From assembly GCA_029204225.1 (NCBI GenBank), contig CM055092.1, positions 16,671,921 to 16,735,920 of the forward strand: 64,000 nucleotides of DNA, read 5' to 3'. This document shows, in pieces, positions 47,816 through 59,148 of the stretch. The position numbers were made by a program, and so were the translations under genes. Source of the stretch: Diphasiastrum complanatum. Its lineage: Eukaryota > Streptophyta > Lycopodiopsida > Lycopodiales > Lycopodiaceae. How positions within the stretch are numbered: position 1 is the first letter of the stretch; every line of letters starts with the position of its first letter. The notes beneath the pieces were generated by a model. The model was not told where the DNA came from, made no database searches, and saw nothing but the letters and a program-made list of their open reading frames with translations.

Positions 47816-49108
47816 CAACAAGTACAAGGCAAGGTTGGTGGAAAAAGGATATCCTCATGAACATGGGATTGACTATGATGAAACCTTTGCACCCATGGCA
47901 AAGATGGTAAGCATTCGGGTCATCATCTCCCTTGCTACTCTTTATGGATGGGATCTATGGCAATTAGATATCACAAATACTTTTTTGAATGGTGATCTTG
48001 AGGAGGAAATGTACATGGAGCAACCCGAGAGCTACATTTCACCTACAAAGCCAAATCATGTTTGTTTTCTACAAAAGAGCTTATATGGCCTAAAGCAAGC
48101 ACCAAGGAGTTGGTATGCTAAGATTAACACTTTTTTACTCTCTCAAGGCTTTGTTATGAGTGAGTATGATCATTCACTTTATTATAGGTTTGTTGAAAAT
48201 GATGTTACCATTTTGCTAATCTATGTGGATGATATCATCTTGAGTGGTGGAGTCAATCAAGATGTGGAGGATATCACTCAAGAAAGAGTTTGAGGTGCAT
48301 GATCTTGGTCACTTGCATTACATTTTAGGAATAGAAGTGATTAGATCATCTGAATCTACTTTCATTTGTCAAGAGAAGTATGCTAATTCTATTCTAGAAA
48401 GGTTTCATATGGTAGATGCAAGATCTTGTGATACACCAATGGAGTCTCATGTAAAGCTAACTATAAGTAGTAATGAAAGATCCTTCAAGGACATTACTCT
48501 CTATAGGAAGCTAGTTGGTTCACTCATCTATCTAACCATTATAAGACCATATTTAAGTTACTTGTGTTGGGAGATTGAGAAAATTCATGCAAGTTCCTAG
48601 TGAAGAGCATTGGAAGCTAGGGAAATGAGTTTTGAGGTACATCATTGGAACTCGAGATTTTGGCATATTGTATGAGGGATCATCACCTAACTTGTTTGGA
48701 TTTTCAGATGCGGACTTTGCTAGAGATATAATGGATAGAAAATCCATTAGTGCTCATTGTATTTTCATAAGTGATGGAACTATTTCATGGATGTCAAAGA
48801 AACAAGCCACTATCTCATTATCATCTAGTGAGGCCAAGTACAAAGCTCTTACACATTGCACAAAGGAGAAGGTATGGATTAAGAGGATCATCAAGGATCT
48901 TCACTTGCTGGATTTTTCAAAGAGCCCAATCATCTTTTGTGACAATCTATTAGCCCAAAGGTTGGCATCCAATCCTATCTTTCATGCTAGGAGCAAACAT
49001 ATTGAGGTAGCATATCACTTTGTGAGAGAGAAAGTCATGGCAAAGGAGGTGGAGCTTCAACATGTGTCCTCAAGGGAACGTGTAGCTGATATCTTCACTA
49101 AACCGTGA
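47816..49108 (+). pseudogene. copia A RT (rest) and RNase H
   Basis: It continues the RT cut at 19347: NKYKARLVEKGY, GIDYDETFAPMAKMVSIR, LEEEMYMEQPESY, SLYGLKQAPRSWY and the catalytic LLIYVDDIILS. A frameshift at about 48270 is followed by HDLGHLHYILGIEV and NERSFKDITLYRKLVGSLIYL. RNase H follows with FSDADFARD, SKKQATISLSSSEAKYKAL and RSKHIEVAYHFVREK, ending VADIFTKP. RT catalytic residues are intact. Confidence 0.9.
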
Positions 49109-49179
49109 GGGAAAGGACTTGTTTATGAAGCATAGGACTTCACTTGGAGTGTTTTCAAAGGCTATGCTCAAACTAGTTA

Positions 49180-49675
49180 AAGAGGGAGTGTGAAAAATTT
49201 CAACTAGTTTTGCAATTTTGGTCATATTTATATATTTGGCAATTGAGGCCAATTTTCATATTAGACTTAGAGTTTGACTTTTCAAAGTTATATTAGTGTA
49301 AAAGAATTGGCATAAACACTGTTGGAAAGTGTGGGACACTTTAGAACACGAGTTTTAGAGATTCAAGTTTGAATTAGAAATTAGTCCTCATTAATGCTAG
49401 GTTTTTCATTATGGAGAGAAACCAAAGTTCAAAGTAAGGTTTGGACCTACTACAAAAGGATGTAACTCATGGGAAGAGAAGACATTCTCACTCTCTTATC
49501 TCATTCGCTTATACATGGTTCTCTTTGGGTTGTTCTACTATCCACTGGTGCACTATATTGGTGATATCTTGCAATTTTGTGTGTAAAATGTTTATTTTAT
49601 GCTATTTTCGGATCCACACTGTGAAATATAGTAGCTTATTGTTTTTGTATGGAAAGCTACTTCATCATATCTTAT
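49180..49675 (+). repeat. copia A polypurine tract and 3' LTR (end unknown)
   Basis: AAGAGGGAGTG ends near 49190 and is followed by TGTGAAAAATTTCAAC, a plausible LTR start. A TATTA-rich region and GGTTTGGACCTACTAC follow. The sequence changes to a copia RNase H end at about 49676, so the LTR is probably truncated there. Confidence 0.55.
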
Positions 49676-49856
49676 GTTTGTTGTTTTCTTAGAGAGAAAG
49701 TTCATAATAAAAAAGCTGTACTAAGTTACTGTCATATAGATAGTATGTTGGCTGACATTTTGACAAAACCTTTGTCAAGAGAGAAACATGCTACTTTGGT
49801 AGGTATGTTAAATCTCAATTCAATTTCAGATTCATAGTAGTAAGCTTGAGGGGGAG
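49676..49856 (+). pseudogene. copia D RNase H end and polypurine tract
   Basis: REKVHNKKAVLSYCHIDSML, ADILTKPLSREKH and a stop at 49837 are the end of a copia pol. GAGGGGGAG at 49848-49856 is the polypurine tract next to the LTR. Confidence 0.85.
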
Positions 49857-50510
49857 TGTTGGAGTTAATCTTACTCCTACTCACTCTCACTACTCTCTAA
49901 TTCACTCAAGTAAATCACTCTCTTACAACAGTCTACAGAAATGAATTAATTCTCGCACAGTCTGTAGTTTTATATGCAATCTTCAACAAGTGAAGAATGC
50001 GACAAAAGTGTTCTACTCAACATTCCAGACAATTGAGATAGTTTTGAGTTTTTGCGAGGAATGTGAAATACTTCAGATCTGCAAAAAATTTCGTACAACA
50101 CCTGTCTACGTCTTCATGCTCTAGTGAATAACTGATCTATGGATCAACTACAGAACTATTAATGATCTTGTAATTGTAAAATTAGAATAACATAATATCA
50201 TTAAACAACTATATAAGGAAGTGAGTGATTATAGACATTATCATCATCTAATCCAAGAGATGAGATCATTGTAGAAGAACAATATCGATCAGTTAGTATC
50301 TGACTCGTTAGAGTTAGAGATCATAGAGAGAAAGAGAGAGAGTAAAACATTTCGACTTTACGAACGTATGCTCTTTGCATGAGCAAGCTTTTGAATACTC
50401 TATTTGGTTTGTCAATGTTGGTATTCCTTTATTTGTTTTGGTAAGTAGGGTCACGCACTCATCGCAACTGTCCTGTGATTTGATCATTGTTACTACAACA
50501 TTATTATACA
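49857..50510 (+). repeat. copia D LTR, flanked by pol end and gag start
   Basis: TGTTGGAGTTAATCTTACTC to about ATTATACA. TTGGTATC near 50513 begins a decayed primer site. The same LTR start is found at 15092. Internal sequence lies on both sides. Confidence 0.75.
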
Positions 50511-50700
50511 GATTGGTATCTTTCTACCATGTTGCATTCATAGTGAATGTTTAATTTTTTTGTCACTGTAACGAATATCAATAACTGAGAATTGCATGGC
50601 TGTCTCAGATGCCTAATTGTTTTAGCAGTTCTTTATGGTTGTCTACGACACCTACACTGACATTCATTATCAATTCAAGCTGAAACATTGTATACAACAA

Positions 50701-50806
50701 TGGCGTCTATAAGCAGCATTCAATCAAAGATTTGCACAGTACTTCAAGCAGATGCATCAAACTACTTAGCCTGGAAGGTGAAGACTTCGCTTATCCTAAG
50801 AGGATA
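50701..50806 (+). pseudogene. copia D gag start (truncated)
   Basis: MASISSIQSKICTVLQADAS and YLAWKVKTSLILRG closely match copia B gag. A stop follows at about 50807 and the sequence becomes unrelated. Confidence 0.85.
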
Positions 50807-51591
50807 GTCATTCCAAAGTTAGGGTTCCAATCTAGAATATGTCTAGAATTTCCACTTAAAGTTCTAATCTAGAATAACTTAAGATCTAACGAAACCTCAT
50901 CATGTGAAGTTCTAACTTTTGGCAAACAACTATCCAACTCTCCTGAGTCTTCCGGGATAGCATTTCACCCATTCCTACTGGGAAAAGATAAGGCCCAAAA
51001 GTTCTTGTGTATTCTATGCACACACATCAGTAGTTGAATCTAAAATGACTCATAGACGTTGTGATTTATAAGCAATACATCTCAACAATAACATAATATA
51101 AAGTCCTTAATCCAAGGATCCTATTCTAAGCATGCCGAAACCTGATGGTGGACAAACCAACCCAACCAAACCTAGATCGAAGGGATCTAGCCCCCAAGCT
51201 ATGGATCAATCACAAAGAGGAGTGTGGCATCACACCATCAGCATCTTGCCGTCGGTCATGCTATCAAGCATACACTAGTGAGAGTCCAATAGGTCTACTT
51301 ATACCCTACAAGGCCCATGCACCACTAGTAGTGCACTGTGACACCTCACTGGACACCTCTGCAGCCTATCTGGGCCATGTCATCTAGTTCGCCAATGACT
51401 AACTGATAGATCCATACAAATCCACCATCAAGTGTCTAGGCCTACAACCATTAATTATGACCATGTACATATAGTCACAATTAACTTACGGGTTGTCGGT
51501 CTACCGGTCCCTAGCGTGGACATGCTACTTGAGACCAGTCATGGGCATGACAGTTTTGATCCTATCTATATCTCACAAGGTGTCTTGCCAT
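50807..51591. other. no recognised gene
   Basis: The sequence joins copia D to copia E. It is less AT-rich from 51140 to 51590 and contains several CTAG and ACTAGT sites. Short open frames are not recognised. Confidence 0.5.
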
Positions 51592-52370
51592 TCAGGGCTT
51601 TGGTGATGAATCGATTTTGTAATTAGGCGGCTGTAGTAATAGCTGAAAATAGAGAGCTCTCCTTGTCGAAGCAGTCTGCATCATACCACAAATGTTGCTG
51701 TGTACAAGGTCAAGCAAGCCCTTCGATGTATGAACTGAGTCTGAACTGAAGGGACTTCTAGCATGCTTGCTGATATTACAACTTTCGCATGGAGAAGCTG
51801 GCTTGCTGACTGAAGGCGGGTCTTGTACTAGACTCTGGGCTGACATTTGCTGAATATTGTTGTAGTTAAGGTGGCCAAGTCTGAAATGCCACAACATATC
51901 AGTTGATTCAGAAGTGGCTGTGTGAAGAGCTTGACTATTAGAAGAATAGCAATGGCTGAGTTTGTACAGATAGCTACTTCTTCTTCCGTAGGCTAGAACC
52001 TTCTGGGATTTGTCAAGAATTGTATAGCCTTCTGTATTGAATTTGACCCTCCGACCTGAATCAATGATTCTACTAACTGAGAGCATATTCTTGGTCAGAT
52101 TTGGAATGTGGAGAACGTGGGACAACAACTTGACTTCACCCTTTTTGAATTCAACTCTGATTGTTCCTTCACCTTCGATTGAATGCGATGAGTTGTCTCC
52201 AAGTTGCATAACTCAAGAGTGGGTGAATGACTTGTAGCCTTTGAACCAGTCGCGATGGTGAGTCATGTGTTGAGTTTCTTTAGAGTCTAGATACCAGGAA
52301 TTGATATCATGTTATTCTCTAACTTTGGTCATAAAAGTTGCTTCATCTTCTTCTTCTTGTTGTCATTGAT
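51592..52370 (-). pseudogene. copia E protease end, pre-integrase and integrase start
   Basis: WYLDSKETQHMTHH near 52300 is a protease site with the Ser/Thr-Gly changed (normally DSGA). VLHIPNLTKNMLSVSRIID, then LWHFRLGHLNYNN and CESCNISKHARSPF (zinc HHCC), then DLVHSNICGMMQTAS start integrase. The copy ends abruptly near 51620 before the catalytic residues. Confidence 0.85.
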
Positions 52371-52436
52371 TTGAGTGACTGGTTGTAGCACTATGTGCTT
52401 GTTGTTGGAACTGCTTCTTCTTTTTGTTGTTGTACT

Positions 52437-53237
52437 TCAAAGTTCTTCAGTCCTTGATTTCGTGGCCAGTCCTCTTACAGTATCTGCAGAAAAGTTTCTG
52501 CGTTGGTTGGAATGATGAAGAGCTTGAATTCGATCCTGAACCGAAACCTGGTCCAGACTGCATGTTGCTCGTCTTGTTAGTAGAGCCTGACTTTGTAGAC
52601 CTCTTGAAAACTTCTGATTTTTTGAATACAGAGCTTGAAGATTCGATCCTGAGCTTGAGGAGGATGCTGATTTTCTGATCTCCTCTTGTAGGAGCAACGA
52701 TATTACTCTTGATAGAGTGAGGTGCTCCTGGGTGGAAATTGCCATTATCCAATTTTCGTAGGCATCAGGTAGACTCGATAATAGAGTCATGAGTGCATCG
52801 AAATCTTCTATGACTGAGTCGGTTGCAGTCATCTGCTCCATAAGATTCTTGAAAGTGCTAAGGTGACTCGAGACACTATCTGCGTCAGACATTCTGAGGG
52901 TAAAGAATTTCTTCCTCAGATGAAGCTTGGAAATAACGTTTCTAATGTCGTAAAAAGTTGCTAGGATGTCCCATGCATCGTTAGCCGTCTGAGCAGCACG
53001 TATGTGGCTGATTTGAGTGTCCTTGATGTTGAGGGTGATCATGGCAAATGCTTTGCCATCTCTCAGTCTCCACTTGTTGGTGATGACGGTCGCATCACCT
53101 TCTGGTTTGAGCTCTGTGCCATCAACGATGTCCCACAGTTCTTTGGCTAGAAGTATAACCTTCATCTTGAATTTCCAGAGATGGTAGCTATCTCCATCAA
53201 GTTTGTCAATGAGAGATGAACTAGATAATGGATCCAT
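52437..53237 (-). pseudogene. copia E gag
   Basis: MDPLSSSSLIDKLDGDSYHL, WKFKMKVILLAKELW and the UBN2-type region (ANDAWDILATFYDIRNVISK, LLSSLPDAYENWIMAI) are clear. Near 52680 the frame shifts. The other frame reads a Ser-rich stretch and CRYCKRTGHEIKDC, a zinc knuckle. Only one or two shifts break it. Confidence 0.85.
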
Positions 53238-53368
53238 TCTAGTTGAACGAGTTTGTTGGTAGAAACAACGACTGTCGAAATATTGTTGGTTGCGTGTTTG
53301 CTAGAAAGACGTCTTGATAGAAACAAGACTGATAATCCGCAATAGAAATGCAGATTAATGAAATGTCC

Positions 53369-53380
53369 GCTCTAATAACA
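53369..53380 (-). other. copia E primer binding site (changed)
   Basis: The minus strand reads TGTTATTAGAGC next to the LTR, one base different from TGGTATTAGAGC. Confidence 0.65.
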
Positions 53381-53870
53381 TGTTGTAAAATCACGTGTGG
53401 ACGTGAGCGACAGCGGAAGCTCGAGGATTGGAGCACAGCGTGTAGGAATGAAAACGCAATAGTTAGCAGCAGAATTATTCAAGTAGAAGAATTCATACAA
53501 AATGCGCAAATGAACGACGTTGTAGTGAGACAAAAATTGCACTCTGATAAATATCAACAGTGAGTACAATAGCTTGAAGTAATAACTTCAGCTTGTTGAG
53601 CGTGATAACGCTGGCTACAAAAAATCTCTAATTAAAAGAGAGAAATCCAATTAACTCAATTAACTCAGATTTAAATTAACACTTACATAGCTTGAATCAG
53701 CTAATATATAGATTTACAAGTGTCGAGGAACAAAATATCTTACAAGCCTTTAATGCTAGTCTTTGCATATGTACAAAGTTGGAACTGCCAACCGCCTTTG
53801 GGATATTTGGTTGTCCAGTTGTTTTAGGGTTGCTGATAAGTTGGCGACGTCGGTCAGTCAATGTAGCAAA
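53381..53870 (-). repeat. copia E 5' LTR (outer end uncertain)
   Basis: It begins TGTTGTAAAATCACGTG at 53381 in the plus view. The outer end is set near 53870, where the minisatellite-like sequence begins, because no second copy is available to define it. Confidence 0.5.
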
Positions 53871-53894
53871 ATGCAAAAAAAGCCAAAAAATTCG

Positions 53895-54425
53895 AAGGTG
53901 CCCTTAGATTGAAGGTATTGCCCTTACACTAAAGGTATGTAAATCCCTAGGGCGCCCTTAGATTCAAGGCAACGAAGAAGGCGAAAAAGCCAAAACAAGT
54001 GCCTTACACTGAAGGCAGAGAAGAAGGCGAAGGTGCCTTAGATTTAAAGACATTCTGGCCACTTGGCCAGTGTGTCACATTTTTCGCTAGTGCAAAAAAG
54101 GCGAAGGAGGAGGAGGCGCCTTAAAAATGATTTCTAAGGCATTCTGGCCACTTGGCCAATGTGTCGCACTTTTTGATAGTGTGAAAAAGGCGAAGGAGGA
54201 GAAGGTGCCTTAAAAATTATTTCTAAGGCATTCTGGCCACTTGGCCAGTGTGTCGCATTTTTCGCTAGTGCGAAAAAGGAGGAGGCGGAAAAAACAAAGG
54301 TGCCTTAAGAATGGTTTCTAAGGCATTTTGGCCACTTGGCCAGTGTGTCGCATTTTTTGCTAAGGAGCGAAAAAAGGGCGAAGAAGGAGAAGGTGCCTTA
54401 AAATGATTTCTAAGGCACAAGAAAA
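53895..54425. repeat. ~90-bp minisatellite with paired hairpins
   Basis: CATTCTGGCCACTTGGCCA-like cores start at 54051, 54140, 54229 and 54324 (periods 89, 89 and 95). Each unit has CTGGCCACTTGGCCAG, a perfect hairpin, and TTTTCGCTAGTGCGAAAA, a second hairpin, then a GGCGAAGGAGGAG run and GCCTTAAAAATGATTTCTAA. Irregular relatives (GCCCTTAGATT, GCCTTACACTGAAGGC) extend to 53895. Confidence 0.85.
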
Positions 54426-54455
54426 GGGAAAAAACAATGTGAAGGCCCGAAAATA

Positions 54456-55096
54456 TGTTGTAGGCCTTCGAAACTAGTTCTAGATTGAATATCAAGATCT
54501 AGTTCAAGAATTTATGACTAAAACACAATCTAGCATACTAGTAATCAAAGAATGGTTACTTTTACAATCAATGAGGAAAGTACAAAGAAATTAATGCATT
54601 AGCATATCCTCCTCCTCGAGTTAGAGAGAGAGTGCAAAATTCAAACATACAAGGTAATAGATCCAAATTGACAAGAAATGGCTTCAAGGCTTGGTTCATC
54701 ATCAAAGATTGTCAGAGAACTTACATACATTTATGGTGGATGGAATAGCTCATGGTAGAGCTAGCATCTATCTACTTTCTTCCACATCTAAAAGTGAAAA
54801 CTAACAAACTAGTGACATTTGTCACTTTACATGCATACCTATCTAGCTAGTTTTACCAGGTGGCAATTTCTAAACTAGAATTGTCCAAATCACTATGCAT
54901 GTGTCCTTTACACTTTGTGCATGTTTTGCATGTCACTTAGGAACACTTACAATCTTTGCATGTGATATGACTCGAGTTTCTACAAGCTCATATTTGGCGT
55001 TTCTATGCCTTAGCTCTATATGCATGTTGTATTTGACCAACTAGATTTCATATAACCTATGTAGCTCGAGTTTCCTCTAGGCCAAATTTGTCAACA
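54456..55096 (-). repeat. copia F 3' LTR (shortened)
   Basis: From TTCTAGATTGAAT at 54477 it matches the 5' LTR. The first bases TGTTGTAGGCC replace about 90 bp of the 5' LTR end, so a deletion of about 65-70 bp is likely. It also has a 12-bp extra block (near 54529). Confidence 0.8.
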
Positions 55097-55109
55097 CTCC
55101 TCCTAAAAA
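55097..55109 (-). other. copia F polypurine tract
   Basis: The minus strand reads TTTAGGAGGAG directly before the LTR start TGTTGAC. Confidence 0.7.
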
Positions 55110-55161
55110 TTGATCTATATTGACTTGAACATGGATCTTGGAATTAATCCCAAGATTGGCT

Positions 55162-55850
55162 CTATGTTGGATGAACGAATTTTTGCTCAAAGGTTTGGTG
55201 AGCAAATCTGCAAATACATGATGATGTGTCGATGTGCTCCAAATAGATTTCTCCTCCAATGAGCTTTTCTCTCACAAAGTGATGTGTAACTTCGATGTGT
55301 TTGCTCCTTGCATGAAATATTGGGTTGTTGGCAAGGGCTTGTGCCGAAATATTGTCACACATGATTAATGGCATATCATCTTCCTTGATAGTCTTTAGCT
55401 CCAAAAGAAACCTCTTGATCCAAAGCACTTCTTTTGTTGTAGTAGTAAGCGCTTTATATTCAGCTTCACAAGATGAGAGAGATATGGTGTCTTGCTTTTT
55501 AGAAAGCCAAGGTATTAAATTCTCTCCAAGGTATATTACATATGGACTTGTAGATTTCCGATCCACTTTATCACTAGCAATATTCGAGTCAGAATATCCA
55601 TTCACTTTTGTACAACAATCCATAATCATAAGTTGAAGATATGTGCATGAGTACCCTTTTTGCCATTTTCCAATGATGAATTATAGGATTTTGCATAACT
55701 TGGCTTATTTTATGAACACTAGAACTTAAATCAGGCCTAGTTATGGTAAGCCAGATTAAGGAGCCTATAAGATTCCTAAAAAGAGTGATGTCCATGAAGG
55801 ATCTTTCATCACCTTTATTGGGATCTTTTACAGCTTGCTCCATTGGAGTA
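55162..55850 (-). pseudogene. copia F RNase H and RT end
   Basis: MEQAVKDPNKGDERSFMDIT, RNLIGSLIWLTITRPDL, then, after a frameshift near 55615, GYSDSNIASDKVDRKSTSPY, SKKQDTISLSSCEAEYKAL and RSKHIEVTHHFVREKLI. The final ADIFTKPL is split by another shift (FADLLTKPLSK in a second frame at about 55190). Confidence 0.9.
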
Positions 55851-56575
55851 TCAATACTCTTACAATCTAGCTAATAAAATATCTTCAACATTGAAAGAGC
55901 ATACTTTGATTGACAAATAAAAGCTTTATCATTATGAAAGTCAATCTCTAGGCCTAAAATGTAATGAATTTTTCCAAGATCTTGCATCTTGAATTCTCCT
56001 CCAAGTGCAACTTTAGTTTCTTCAACTAAATTGATACAACTTCCACTTAGGATAATATCATCAACATAAATTAGAAGAATGACAATATCACTAGCATAAA
56101 ACTTGATATACGTGGAAGGATCATAGTCACTAAGAATGAATTCTAGTGAGATTAGAAAAGTGTTAAGTCGAGAATACCACGATCTTGGTGCTTGCTTTAG
56201 TTCATAAAGACTTTTGAAAAGGAAGCAAACTTTGGACTCATCTTTGATGAATCCTTGAGGTTGTTCCATATAGATTTCTTCTTCTAGATATCCATTTAAA
56301 AAAGCATTTGAGACATCTAATTGGAACACCTTCCATTTGAAAAAACAAGCAATGGATATGATAACTCTTATTGATACCATCTTTGCAACAGGTGCAAAGG
56401 TCTCTTCATAATCAAGTCCATGAATTTGGGCAAAGCCCTTTGCACAAAGTCTTGCCTTATATTTGTTGATTGTAACATCTTGATTATATTTGACTCGAAA
56501 AACCCATTTGCAACCAATAGTATGCTTGTTGGATGGAAGATCCACAAGCTCCCATGTCTTGTTGGTGATCAATGC
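55851..56575 (-). pseudogene. copia F reverse transcriptase
   Basis: A long open frame of 233 residues holds NKTWELVDLPSNKHTIGCKW, YKARLCAKGFAQIHGLDYEE, LNGYLEEEIYMEQPQG and the catalytic LLIYVDDIILS, then MQDLGKIHYILGLEID. The usual YGLKQAPR is YELKQAPR. One stop separates it from the part at 55850, and another separates it from integrase near 56590. Confidence 0.9.
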
Positions 56576-56595
56576 ATCATATTCCTACTTCATGG

Positions 56596-57731
56596 CTAAA
56601 AACATTCTTTTGAGTTGAGTGCCTCTTGGACATCCTTTGGCTCTTCATGTGAGATAAAATATGCATAACTAGTGGAATCAAGTTCCATTTGTTTGCCTTT
56701 TTCACCATATGAGAGCCTCTTAGGCTCGGATCTTTCTCTTAGTGATCTTCTAGGTGAGAAGATTCGAGGTGACTCCTCCTCAATTCTCGGCCCCATCCCT
56801 CTATGATAATCTTCAAGAGAGATAATAGGAGAACCTTTTTGAGACTCTTTGATCTCGGCCTCATCAAAGATGTATTTCTGGTTCTCATGGAATATAACAT
56901 CTCTACTCTCAATTGTGATTGAGGTAGAGGGAACATAAATTCTATATGCCTTCTTGTTGGATGAATATCCAACCATGATCCCTTTGCTTGAATTTGGATC
57001 ATCTTTTCTCCTTGTTTCCAAGGGAATATGTACAAAGCAAGTACATCCAAAAACTCTAAGGTGATCAACCTTAGGCTTCTTCTTGAATAAGACTTCATAT
57101 GGTGGTCTTCCTGCAAGAGTATTGTGAGGTAGTCTATTGCACAAATAATTTACACAATTTATTGCTACTCCCCAAAATTCAATAGGCACAGAAACTTCAA
57201 TTCGAATTGCTTTAGCACAGTCACGTAAGGATCTATTTTTTCTTTCGGCACCCCATTTTGAGATGGAGAATAAGCACAAGAAAATTCTCTCGTGATTCCT
57301 TCAAGCTCACAATAATCATGGAATTTATTGGAGATGTATTCACCTCCTCTATCACATCTCAAAGATTTAACTTTAAAAGAAAATTGTTTCTCAACATAAG
57401 CTTTGAAAACTAGGAAGTAATCAAACACCATAGCTTTAGAAGAAAGAAGGTATCTTGTGAAAGCATCAATGAAGGTAACAAACAAGTAGCACCACCAATA
57501 CTTTTTGAGGAAGAAAAGTGAGCATCCGAGTGTATTAGTTCCAATGAACGAGTAGTCTTGATTGAAGACCTTCTTTCTATGTGATTTTGCAATCGTACAA
57601 GCCTCACATGGCTTGATAACTTTGGAAAGTTGTCTTGGTAGGCCAATAGCCTTATCATTCTTGATCATAGAAAGCATAGATTTGAAATTGGGATGGCCGA
57701 CCGAGTGTAGACCAATAAATTGTGCCTTCAA
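56596..57731 (-). pseudogene. copia F integrase (frameshifted at the active site)
   Basis: CEACTIAKSHRKKVF (zinc), VTFIDAFTRY and SLRCDRGGEYIS carry the first two catalytic Asp. The frame shifts in the QNG-V-ERKNR motif, where the catalytic Glu lies (about 57250-57270). The second frame continues WGAERKNRSLRDCAKAIR, EFWGVAINCVNYLCNRLP, RVFGCTCFVHIP and YRIYVPSTSITIESRDVIF. One base change would reopen it. Confidence 0.9.
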
Positions 57732-57945
57732 TATAGATTATGGTTTCGGAACAAAGTGCCATGGATCTCCAATCGGGAAACCGTATGTCCCAATCTCCTA
57801 TGCCATAACTCCTCCTTAGAAATAAAAGCAATTTCACAAAAATTTGCATTTTCATAAGGATTTAACTTGAAGATGCCACCATATCTAGATCCATGAGCTA
57901 GGATCTCATCACCTTTCTTAATAATGCAAGTATTGACATTGAATT

Positions 57946-59148
57946 TCACATCACAGCCACAATCAAGCAATTTCCAACATTGATCAAGTTCTTTGTAAGC
58001 TTAGGAACAAAAAGAACATTGGAAAGTGGTAGAACCTTAGAAGAAGCAAGTTTTAAAGAAATATTCCCAATTCCTTCAATAGAGCACTCATGGTCATTTG
58101 CTGTATATAAAGATCTTTTAAGTCCTTCATAAGGTGCAATTGAATCAAAAGACTTCTTAGAACAACACATATGTGATGAGGCACCACTATCGATGTACCA
58201 TGCTCCATCCTTCTTGAAAGGTGTTGAAGAAAAGCTTGACACCATGAGAGATCCTTCTCCATCACTTGCAATAGAGTCTTCTTCTTTCTCATTAGGGAGA
58301 TTTGCTTGTTTGAGTTGATTTTTTTTTTTGAAGCAATTAGAGGCATAGTGCCCCTGCTTGCCACAAAAGAAGCACTTTACTTTCTTCTTCTTGGTCTTGG
58401 AAGTAGAAGGATGAGTTGAGTCATCTTCTTCTCCATCTTTATCTTTGTCCTTTGTTTTGTCTTTGGTGAAGGCTTGAGAATATTGATTCTTGCTCCTTCC
58501 TTTATGCTTGTCCTTGACAAAGAGAGCTTTGTCTTTTTTAATATGCTCGAGTTTGTTCATCCTTGAGAGTTTGTAACTTTGCCTTGCTTCTTCAGAAATG
58601 AGAATTCCTTGAAGAGTCTCCAAATTGGGCAACTCCTCATTTATAGCAAAGGATTGAACAAGATTATCATAGTCTTCTTTTAAGACATTAATAATGACTT
58701 GTACTAGCTCATCTTGGTTGATTGTAACACCAACACAAGCAAGCTCCCTATGAAGATCTTTTATTCTCAAAACATAATTTGATGCACTCTCCTCACTTCT
58801 TTGAAAACTTTGAAAGATCTGGTTTCTAAAAGTGAGAATTCTAGAAGTATTCTTGGCTTCATAAATTGACTTAAGTGCATCCCAAGCTTCTTTAGCAGTG
58901 GTGCGAGATCCTATTTCTCTTAGAATCTCATTAGAGACATTCATCTTAATGAAATGTAGAGCCATCCTAGCTCTCTTCTTTAATTTTGGTATTTCAAGTT
59001 GTGCTTGAGGCTCCTCCTCAATACCAAGTACTATGTCCATTACATCTTGGAGTATAAGAATAGACTCCATCCTAACCTTCCATATTGAATAGTTGGAGGT
59101 GCTTAGTCTTTCAATTGCTTCTAAGAGATATCCTCCCACAGATGCCAT
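57946..59148 (-). CDS. copia F gag-protease ORF (intact)
   Basis: 400 residues without a stop, from MASVGGYLLEAIERL. The gag region (WKVRMESILILQDV; KEAWDALKSIYEAKNTSRIL) spans about 1-200. A Lys/Asp-rich basic stretch follows, then the zinc knuckle CFFCGKQGHYASNC at 259-272 and the protease site WYIDSGASSH (catalytic Asp320). Protease continues with VLFVPKLTKNLINV and stops by a shift near 57970; the remaining end is in another frame. It would package element RNA and cut the polyprotein. Confidence 0.9.
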   Translation of the reverse strand: MASVGGYLLEAIERLSTSNYSIWKVRMESILILQDVMDIVLGIEEEPQAQLEIPKLKKRARMALHFIKMNVSNEILREIGSRTTAKEAWDALKSIYEAKNTSRILTFRNQIFQSFQRSEESASNYVLRIKDLHRELACVGVTINQDELVQVIINVLKEDYDNLVQSFAINEELPNLETLQGILISEEARQSYKLSRMNKLEHIKKDKALFVKDKHKGRSKNQYSQAFTKDKTKDKDKDGEEDDSTHPSTSKTKKKKVKCFFCGKQGHYASNCFKKKNQLKQANLPNEKEEDSIASDGEGSLMVSSFSSTPFKKDGAWYIDSGASSHMCCSKKSFDSIAPYEGLKRSLYTANDHECSIEGIGNISLKLASSKVLPLSNVLFVPKLTKNLINVGNCLIVAVM

